23,283 bases of DNA from CAYURP01 sp964447175 (lineage in GTDB: Bacteria > Zixibacteria > MSB-5A5 > SM23-73-2). Positions 8,308-13,941 of this stretch are shown in pieces; the stretch's first letter is position 1; every line of letters begins with the position of its first letter. Both the position numbers and the translations under genes were made by a program. The stretch is from assembly GCA_964447175.1 (NCBI GenBank), contig CAYURP010000041.1, positions 1 through 23,283 of the forward strand. The letters run 5' to 3'. The notes below the pieces were generated by a model. That model was not told where the DNA came from. It did not search any database and was given only the letters and a program-made list of their open reading frames with translations.

Positions 8308-8718
8308 ATGAATCTCAGATTCTTGACCAAGCAGGCGCAGAAAGTCGAGAGAAATGTGCCTTCAAACAACGATATCTGTGTGGTTAGGTGTATGCCCAGG
8401 GCATTCTGGGAAAAGCTGGGATGGGAGAGGACAGGGGACACTTATCAAGGATATTACAGGACCCCATTTGGCAGCTTTCAGGGCTACATCGTTCAGCAAG
8501 GGAAGGTATTTTGTGTTTACATATTCAACCCACCAGCAGAGGCGAAAAAACATCCGAAGTGGTCGTGTTTTGTCCACACCGGGAACGGCTGGTTTTGGGT
8601 GAACCAGAAGAGATTCGCCAAGGACGTTGACGGAGCCATCATGGCAGTTCAGAGGATCATCGAAGATTCCTTCAAAATTGCCAGCTACGCCACAAGGAAA
8701 GGAGTGAATTATGCTTAA
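8308..8718 (+). CDS. Candidate E2-like (UBC/RWD-fold) conjugating protein
   Basis: The 136-residue protein is not a clear match to any family I know by motif, but its plan fits an E2 core: an N-terminal segment, three consecutive strands (YQGYYRT ~46-52, SFQGYIVQ ~56-63, VFCVYIFNPP ~67-76), a PP turn (75-76), HPKWSC (82-87), then a C-terminal helix (VDGAIMAVQRIIED ~107-120). C87 three residues after the HP pair is the best candidate for the thioester cysteine, with H90 nearby. It lies between Ubl and JAMM/E1 genes in the position of bilB in Bil operons. AAAGGAG precedes the ATG, and the stop overlaps the next gene by 8 nt. It could instead be an inactive UEV-like scaffold or an unrelated small protein; context carries much of this call. 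Confidence 0.5.
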   Translation: MNLRFLTKQAQKVERNVPSNNDICVVRCMPRAFWEKLGWERTGDTYQGYYRTPFGSFQGYIVQQGKVFCVYIFNPPAEAKKHPKWSCFVHTGNGWFWVNQKRFAKDVDGAIMAVQRIIEDSFKIASYATRKGVNYA

Positions 8719-9421
8719 AATTCGTGATCTTCGGGAGATCAGACGAAGGGTGCATAAAAGTCAAAACTTGTTGGCGGAGGATTTTCAGAATCTGTTCAGG
8801 GATCTGAAACAGGCATGCGAAAACCTGGAAAAGGATGAATCCGAAAGGATTTTGACCGAGCTCCTGCGGTGCTCTGAGGAGAAAAGGAACCTGAGCCTTT
8901 GTTTGAAGGTACTCGACCATGAAGCGACCGATAAAAAGAGAATCTACGTGGTAGGTTCTCTGTTCTTGAGAGAATGTTCGCACCTTTTGTCTCAAGAAAG
9001 ATCAAAAAAGGACAAGGAATCCCTCTATTACATCACGGGTGTAGAGCTTGAAGAAACGCTTATTCTGGACAGGGTATTCGCCCCTCAGCTCAGCAAGCAA
9101 TCAGGTTTTTATGTGCTAGCCGATCAAACATCTTCTCAAAAAATCCTATCAGAACTGGACAATTACGGCCATGGCCTTTATGCGTGGTTCCACAATCATA
9201 CAGCAGAGGGTGAAGCAGCGACAAAACCTTCTCCCACTGACATGAAAACGCAGGAGAGATTGGAGAGAGGTGGGTATAAAGCCATAGGTGGCATATTCTC
9301 CGAAGACGGGTTCCTGAGATTCTTCTCAACAACAAACGATTTCAAAATCCTCGTTTTTGGGAAAGGAGTGAAGAAGATCAATGAATTCCTTTTCAAGATC
9401 GAAGAAATTCAAAAAGTATAA
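8711..9421 (+). CDS. JAMM/MPN-domain metalloprotease, predicted Ubl-processing/deconjugating enzyme
   Basis: This is a 236-residue protein with an N-terminal helical region (~1-75) and a C-terminal JAMM domain. Likely ligands are E103 (KESLYY), H161 and H163 (FHNH), S174 and D177 (PSPTD). The HxH-to-Ser spacing is ten residues rather than the canonical seven, a longer loop also seen in prokaryotic JAB proteins of the HxHP...PSxxD type. Its place between the E2-like and E1 genes is that of bilC in Bil systems, where the JAMM enzyme matures the modifier and removes it from targets. Here it would be expected to trim the Ala after Gly82 of the Ubl. It overlaps the upstream gene by 8 nt and the E1 gene by 41 nt, indicating translational coupling. 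Confidence 0.82.
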   Translation: MLKIRDLREIRRRVHKSQNLLAEDFQNLFRDLKQACENLEKDESERILTELLRCSEEKRNLSLCLKVLDHEATDKKRIYVVGSLFLRECSHLLSQERSKKDKESLYYITGVELEETLILDRVFAPQLSKQSGFYVLADQTSSQKILSELDNYGHGLYAWFHNHTAEGEAATKPSPTDMKTQERLERGGYKAIGGIFSEDGFLRFFSTTNDFKILVFGKGVKKINEFLFKIEEIQKV

Positions 9422-10220
9422 GTGCCCAGAACTCAAGCCCAATCATCCAGCAGAGACTCCTGTAACCGGCAGACAGGAAGGAATCGCTGGGTTCGAACAG
9501 CCTCAGCTAAAGAAATTGACAGTGAACTTGATAGGCGGTGGAGGTATCGGTGGCGAAGTGGGAGAGGGCCTGGTTCGAAAAGGCGTCGGAAAGATCAGAA
9601 TATTTGACAATGACATCGTCGAGCTCTCCAACCTTAATAGGCAGCTGTTCTTCAAGGAGGATCTATACAAGCCCAAAGCATTTCAGCTGGCAAAAAACCT
9701 GGCAGCCAGCGGATTTCTTGGTGCCGAGATCATTGGTTACCACTTTTCATTTCAAGAGGCTGTCGAACTGAATCTTGACCTGGATTGTGGTGTTGTAATC
9801 TGCGGTGTGGACAACGATGAAACCAGGTCCTTCGTCTCTGAATTTTATTATTCCCTTGGAATACCGGTCATTTTCATAGGCACTTCCCGGGATGCGAACC
9901 AGGGATACGTTTTTGTACAGGAGCCTAAACATGCCTGTTTTGGGTGTGCATTCCCCAATGCAGTAGGAAGTTCCGAAGAAGCGGTTCGCTGTACACCTTC
10001 ATCAAAGGATATCTTAAAAGTGGTCGCAGGATTCGCGCTGACAGCTGTGGATTCCCTTGTCATGAAACGAAGGAGAAGAGAGTGGAACTTCAGGCAGATA
10101 TTCTTGAACGGTGTGCTGGGAGACAAGGTGATGTGGATTCAGAAGAGATCCAATTGCTTGATATGTAATACAAGCGAAAAATGCCAAGAATATCAAGGAG
10201 CGAAAAATGGACATAGATGA
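9381..10220 (+). CDS. E1-like Ubl-activating enzyme (ThiF/MoeB family)
   Basis: This 279-residue enzyme shows the full ThiF-family adenylation signature: GRQEG at 30-34, the nucleotide-binding GGGGIGG at 52-58, the DND acidic pair at 76-78, and SNLNRQ at 83-88, where N and R contact ATP. Two Cys pairs, CFGC (186-189) and CLIC (259-262), form the expected zinc site. C204 in RCTPS, before a hydrophobic helix, is the most plausible thioester cysteine. It should adenylate the Ubl C-terminus and pass it to the E2-like protein. It is a minimal single-domain E1 without a separate ubiquitin-fold domain. A role in thiamine or molybdopterin synthesis is unlikely given the E2-like and JAMM partners. A GGAG lies upstream of ATG 9381; the gene overlaps both neighbours. 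Confidence 0.92.
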   Translation: MNSFSRSKKFKKYKCPELKPNHPAETPVTGRQEGIAGFEQPQLKKLTVNLIGGGGIGGEVGEGLVRKGVGKIRIFDNDIVELSNLNRQLFFKEDLYKPKAFQLAKNLAASGFLGAEIIGYHFSFQEAVELNLDLDCGVVICGVDNDETRSFVSEFYYSLGIPVIFIGTSRDANQGYVFVQEPKHACFGCAFPNAVGSSEEAVRCTPSSKDILKVVAGFALTAVDSLVMKRRRREWNFRQIFLNGVLGDKVMWIQKRSNCLICNTSEKCQEYQGAKNGHR

Positions 10221-10605
10221 ATTCTTGGAAAAGCTCACAGGCAATGATCTCCTTAAGAAGCACACAAAAGTCGAGAGATTGAAGCTTGACAAGAATCCTG
10301 GTGGGCTGGCGAAGATCACGATGTACGCTACAAGATTGGACGAGCATGGAACCGAAGAAAGACTCTCTTATGTTCAGGATAGTATACTTTCATGCGGTCA
10401 TGTTGGTCCGGTGGCAGCTGTTTGCGGATGTGGGGCAGCAACTACTTTTTGCAAAATATGCTCATCATCTTCTGACAATAGATGTTCGGTTTGCTCAGAG
10501 GTTATGTGTGAAGTTTGTAGAGCAAAATCCCTGTTTCACAACAAGGCAAAGTACCACAAAAAATGCAAATGGAAATTTATTCTCAGCAGGATGTTCAAGA
10601 GATGA
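10207..10605 (+). CDS. RING/B-box-like zinc-finger protein, candidate E3
   Basis: The 132-residue protein has a helical N-terminus (~1-60) and a dense Cys/His half: C63xH65, C73xC75, C82xxC85, C93xxC96, C101xxC104, H111, H117 and C120. From C82 on, the spacing C-x2-C-x7-C-x2-C-x4-C-x2-C-x6-H-x5-H satisfies the B-box consensus, a RING-related cross-brace fold; the upstream CxH and CxC pairs could bind another zinc. The C-terminus is basic (ending RMFKR). In an operon with Ubl, E1 and E2-like genes, RING-type binuclear fingers are predicted E3s in prokaryotes, so an E2-recruiting ligase or adaptor role is proposed. Its start overlaps the E1 gene by 14 nt and its stop overlaps the next start as ATGA. 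A rubredoxin- or zinc-ribbon-like DNA/RNA-binding protein is the main alternative. Confidence 0.6.
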   Translation: MDIDEFLEKLTGNDLLKKHTKVERLKLDKNPGGLAKITMYATRLDEHGTEERLSYVQDSILSCGHVGPVAAVCGCGAATTFCKICSSSSDNRCSVCSEVMCEVCRAKSLFHNKAKYHKKCKWKFILSRMFKR

Positions 10606-10814
10606 AATTCATTCTTGTGTTGGTAGCAATGGCTTTCATTTTAGGCTTGAGGCCAACCTTGTCCCTGATCATTGGTGGATTCATCGGGTATATGATGGGG
10701 CATCTCTTTGTCCTTTCCGGAACGGGCAGGTGGGTGATCCCTGTATTGACATTAGTCACGGCCCTTGCCCTTTCCGGGAGGATCAGAAAACTAATAGATG
10801 ATTTGTTTTTCTAA
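10602..10814 (+). CDS. Small two-helix membrane protein
   Basis: This 70-residue protein has hydrophobic helices at about 2-30 (the first broken by GLRP) and 36-58, a short GTGR-containing turn, and a basic then acidic tail (GRIRKLIDDLFF). ATG 10602 is chosen because it overlaps the stop of the zinc-finger gene as ATGA; the reading frame also has an upstream ATG at 10563, but this would need a 43-nt overlap and add a hydrophilic segment before the first helix. Its stop overlaps the ATPase start by one base (TAATG). Translational coupling on both sides suggests it works with them, perhaps anchoring the ATPase or E3 candidate to the membrane. No family recognised. Confidence 0.6.
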   Translation: MKFILVLVAMAFILGLRPTLSLIIGGFIGYMMGHLFVLSGTGRWVIPVLTLVTALALSGRIRKLIDDLFF

Positions 10815-12844
10815 TGAATATTCAGACCATTGAACAGATCGAGCATTACGCTGACCTTTTAGGTAGGGAGGATCCTGCTGTTCAGAAAGGATTACAGAGG
10901 GTAGCTTTGAATCCTAATGACATTCCTAATGTGAGGGATCAGTTTCTGCTGATGCTTCAGAAGAGAGGATTTGATATAAGTGACCTCCCGGCTTTTAATA
11001 TCAGGCCAGTCGAGGCTGGAAACGACTCCGTGACCTTGGGCAATGTCGTTGCGGGAAGTAAAATTGGCGGAGAAGTCGCAATAAGCACTTCATCGTTTCG
11101 AACACCTGTTCTGTTGGCTGGTGTGACAGGTTCAGGCAAGACAACGCTTATGATGAGATTGGCTGAACAGCTTCAGCATGTTGGTATAGTGATGGGTTTT
11201 TTTGACTACCAGGATGAATACGTTAAGCTCTACCCTGTATTCCCCAAAGGAACTTTGATGCCGTTACGTCCTGATCAGGACAAAGACAATCCCTTTGAAC
11301 CTTCCACCGGAATGTCAGTTGAGGAGTGGATCGAGAGGCTCATCAGAATGTTCAGGGAATTTTTCTATTTGAGAGATGGGAGTTGTAACCTGCTTCGAAG
11401 CATTTCATACAATGTCTACAAAGCACTTGGATGGTTTGACGGAAGGGGTGGAAGATATCCTAATGTCAACGATGTGATCAGCGCACTTCAGGCCATGGAG
11501 TTCAAAGCGGGAACGAGGCAATCAGGCTACTTAGAGACCTTGATAAACAGATTCAGCGGCTTGGGTCCTCTTCTCAAGACCTTCGACTGCGAAAAGGGGT
11601 ATCCGATAGAAAAGCTCTTCGAAAGATCAGTGATATTCAGGCTCGGCGGATTGAGCGACGATCTAAGGCTGCTTTACACCAATCTCAAAATCGAAAGGCT
11701 CTGTTCCTATCAGGAGAAGCATGCTAACTCCGACAGATTGCAGTATCTGTTGATCATTGAGGAGGCAAGCAAATTCTGTGCACCGAAATTGGAGATGAGG
11801 ACAGATCTGGTTGAGCCGAGCATTTTCACCTTAACCAGGACCATAAGGAAAAGAGGTGCGTCCCTCGTTTTCATCGAGCAAGTTCCCTCAAGCCTACCTT
11901 ACCAGTTGCTTGGAAACGTAAACACGAAGATCGTTCTCAGATTAGCCGACACCCGGTCCATATACAAGATCGCAGAGCTCATGGTTCTTAATGAGAAGCA
12001 GGCAGAACAGATCCCCGTCCTCCCGTTTAGGCAAGGAATTTTACAGTCGCTCGAATATCCCAAGCCGATCATGTTTCAGATACCGGAAACCAGGTATGAT
12101 CCCGTCAGTGAAGAGCAGGTGCAGAAAATAAGTGAAGAAATACTGGCCACGCTGAAGTACGTTCCAAGCAACCAGGATGGCGTGAAGATAGAAGTAATGG
12201 ATCTGGCCGAAAGCAAAGATCAGAAGAGGGGCTGGGTCAAGGTCGAGGATCCCCACAAGAACTTACTTGTGGATATTAAAGGTCATCCATACGACGGATT
12301 GAGCGAGAGAAGGCAAAGGCTCGGTGACTGGAGTCCCTGGTATATGGGTAAGGTCGTCAATGAATTGGAGCAAATCGGCTTCATCAAGAAACCTGTTTCT
12401 GTCAGCTTTGGAGGTCGGGGAAACCCTAAGAAGATGCTGATGCTCACAGAAAAGGGGGCAAAATTCGTCCACGTTGAATATGAATCCACTCAGCTCAAGG
12501 GCAAGGGCTCTGACGAACATAAATTCCTCCAGAACATCCTTGCAGACCGTCTCCAGAATAGAAATAAAAATGCCTTTGTGGAGTATTGCCTTAACGGAAA
12601 ATCCGCAGATGTGGTCATTTTGGATGATGCCGGGAAATACCATGCACTGGAGATAGAACTCGACCCGACCAATCCGCATGTAATGGAGAACGTCAAGCGT
12701 GACCTGGAATCCTTCGCCACCTGCACAGTCATCAGCCGGAATCAGCAGGCCCAAAACGAGATCAAATCCAAGGTTTACAAGGAGATATCATTCCAGGATT
12801 ACCCCAGAGTCAAGTTTGAGCTATTAAAGAACTTCATGAGTTGA
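10814..12844 (+). CDS. HerA/DUF87-type ATPase with winged-helix and possible PD-(D/E)xK-like C-terminus
   Basis: This 676-residue protein has a RecA-like motor of the HerA/FtsK/VirB4 class: Walker A GVTGSGKTT at 103-111, Walker B YLLIIEE at 311-317 with tandem acidic residues, then an arginine-rich segment (RTIRKRG) and the GNVNTKIVLRLAD motif seen in HerA-like translocases. After ~440 it has a winged-helix-like region (about 475-545) and a C-terminal domain (~565-676) with D599 (SADVVI) and E613-x-E615 on consecutive predicted strands, reminiscent of a PD-(D/E)xK fold; a catalytic lysine is not obvious. HerA-family ATPases act in DNA end processing, plasmid transfer and several antiphage systems. 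No relaxase or secretion genes are nearby, so a defence effector or sensor role is favoured over conjugation. Start is coupled to the upstream stop. Confidence 0.75.
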   Translation: MNIQTIEQIEHYADLLGREDPAVQKGLQRVALNPNDIPNVRDQFLLMLQKRGFDISDLPAFNIRPVEAGNDSVTLGNVVAGSKIGGEVAISTSSFRTPVLLAGVTGSGKTTLMMRLAEQLQHVGIVMGFFDYQDEYVKLYPVFPKGTLMPLRPDQDKDNPFEPSTGMSVEEWIERLIRMFREFFYLRDGSCNLLRSISYNVYKALGWFDGRGGRYPNVNDVISALQAMEFKAGTRQSGYLETLINRFSGLGPLLKTFDCEKGYPIEKLFERSVIFRLGGLSDDLRLLYTNLKIERLCSYQEKHANSDRLQYLLIIEEASKFCAPKLEMRTDLVEPSIFTLTRTIRKRGASLVFIEQVPSSLPYQLLGNVNTKIVLRLADTRSIYKIAELMVLNEKQAEQIPVLPFRQGILQSLEYPKPIMFQIPETRYDPVSEEQVQKISEEILATLKYVPSNQDGVKIEVMDLAESKDQKRGWVKVEDPHKNLLVDIKGHPYDGLSERRQRLGDWSPWYMGKVVNELEQIGFIKKPVSVSFGGRGNPKKMLMLTEKGAKFVHVEYESTQLKGKGSDEHKFLQNILADRLQNRNKNAFVEYCLNGKSADVVILDDAGKYHALEIELDPTNPHVMENVKRDLESFATCTVISRNQQAQNEIKSKVYKEISFQDYPRVKFELLKNFMS

Positions 12845-12858
12845 GGAGTTGAGTGAGC

Positions 12859-13419
12859 ATGTTTGGTTCGTTCTATTACACACCGTTCGGTCCCAAACTT
12901 CGGTTCGTGAGACCCTTTACAGAATCTCGTTACGCTCGCACGTATGTGGGCGGAGCCTCAACCTTCCCCTGCAAGAAAACCGGAGAAATGGTTGACTTGT
13001 CCGATTGTGTGAATTGCCAGGAATATAGAGTTTTCGATGAAGAAGATGATCTGAGATCCTGTCAGTACAAGTCCCCGGAACAGCTGGAGTCTGAGAGGGA
13101 AAACCGGAGAAAAACCGAGGAACAGATAAAGAGAAACGTAGAACTCCACAGGCAGACGCAGGAGGAAATGGAACAGATGCTAGAAAAGAGAAGAAATGAG
13201 TTGGAGACTGAAACAGAAGATGAGCACGGGTCAGTAATAGATGAGGAATTCGAAGAAATGCAGAAGGAAAGGGAAGAATACATAGCAATGAATTCAGACG
13301 AGGAGAATGAAGAAGAAGATGATGATCAGGACAATGAAGATAAGGATGAAGAGGAGATCGATGACAATAGTGATGATGATGAAGATGAGTCATTTGATCA
13401 AGACTGGCTATACGATTAG
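12859..13419 (+). CDS. Hypothetical protein with Cys4 cluster, coiled coil and extremely acidic tail
   Basis: The ATG at 12859 is preferred over the GTG at 12853 because GAGGAG lies 10 nt upstream of it. The N-terminal ~70 residues contain four cysteines (near 38, 50, 53 and 68, with DCVNC as the central pair) that could form a zinc ribbon. Residues ~75-115 form a charged coiled coil rich in Glu, Arg and Gln, and the last ~70 are almost entirely Asp/Glu with runs of four. Such tails may mimic nucleic acid, bind basic proteins or act as a flexible linker. It lies 14 bp after the ATPase and is probably the last gene of the Ubl operon. No family recognised; the acidic DNA (GAT/GAA/GAG) makes spurious His-rich ORFs on the other strand. 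Confidence 0.7.
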   Translation: MFGSFYYTPFGPKLRFVRPFTESRYARTYVGGASTFPCKKTGEMVDLSDCVNCQEYRVFDEEDDLRSCQYKSPEQLESERENRRKTEEQIKRNVELHRQTQEEMEQMLEKRRNELETETEDEHGSVIDEEFEEMQKEREEYIAMNSDEENEEEDDDQDNEDKDEEEIDDNSDDDEDESFDQDWLYD

Positions 13420-13733
13420 GTAGAAATGCGGGATGTATATTTGGGATTAGATTAAATCGAATTAAATGAATAAATAAATAAAGTGAATAAAATGAAAGGA
13501 AATTGGAGTGACAATTAGCAATGCACGCAGTTCCCTGTGCGACTCGCTTATGCGGATGACGTTTTCAATATGAATTATATAAGCGGTACCTATTTAATAG
13601 AGTTCCTTGAAAAATAATGAGTTAGGTGTAAAAATAAAGATTTGAGTAAAAGAATAAGTAAAATACATGATTGATATAAATTTATCAAGTCACTTAACAT
13701 TGGGAAGAAATTACTCAGACTTGGAGGACATCG
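13420..13733. other. AT-rich intergenic region before xis-int
   Basis: This 314-bp stretch has no gene. It contains a low-complexity AATAAATAAATAAA run near 13466 and an inverted repeat at 13671-13688. It probably ends the Ubl operon and holds the xis-int promoter. No convincing terminator hairpin was seen. Confidence 0.5.
13671..13688. promoter_or_regulatory. Inverted repeat, candidate operator upstream of xis
   Basis: TTGATA (13671-13676) and TATCAA (13683-13688) form a 6-bp inverted repeat around an AT-only centre, 45 bp before the xis start. It could be an operator or Xis site. In such AT-rich DNA chance is a real possibility. Confidence 0.3.
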
Positions 13734-13940
13734 ATGGAGAAATATTTGACAATCGAGGAACTTTGTGATATCTTACAGGTCAAGAAACACTATATCTATG
13801 CCCTGACCAGTCAGAAAAAGATCCCTTTCTTGAAGCTCGGCCGATTCATCAGATTCGAAAGGGACAAGATTGAACAATGGATAAAGGATAAAGCTCAGGA
13901 ACCAGAGGATATCGAAAAGATAAAAGCTTCTGTATTGTAA
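13734..13940 (+). CDS. xis: Excisionase / helix-turn-helix_17 (MerR-like) DNA-binding protein
   Basis: This 68-residue protein matches the HTH_17 excisionase family: LTIEELCDILQVKKHYIYALTS forms the helix-turn-helix, followed by the characteristic PFLKLGRFIRFERDKIEQWI wing and helix. It should bind island ends and direct the integrase to excision, or regulate int. GGAGGA lies 8 nt before the ATG. Its stop is one base before the integrase start, so the two are co-translated. Length is normal for the family. Confidence 0.88.
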   Translation: MEKYLTIEELCDILQVKKHYIYALTSQKKIPFLKLGRFIRFERDKIEQWIKDKAQEPEDIEKIKASVL

Positions 13941-13941
13941 G

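Noticed and set aside
10286..10801. 171-codon + strand reading frame
   Set aside because: It overlaps the zinc-finger and membrane protein genes in another frame; those have ligand spacing, hydrophobic helices and stop/start coupling, while this one has no domain or Shine-Dalgarno.
10814..12844. ATPase as a conjugative coupling protein (TraG/VirD4)
   Set aside because: No relaxase, oriT-like cluster or secretion genes in the island, and the operon context is Ubl-conjugation; kept only as a remote alternative.
12917..13393. 158-codon minus-strand frame, very His/Pro/Leu-rich
   Set aside because: It is the mirror of the GAT/GAA/GAG-rich acidic gene and has no features of its own.
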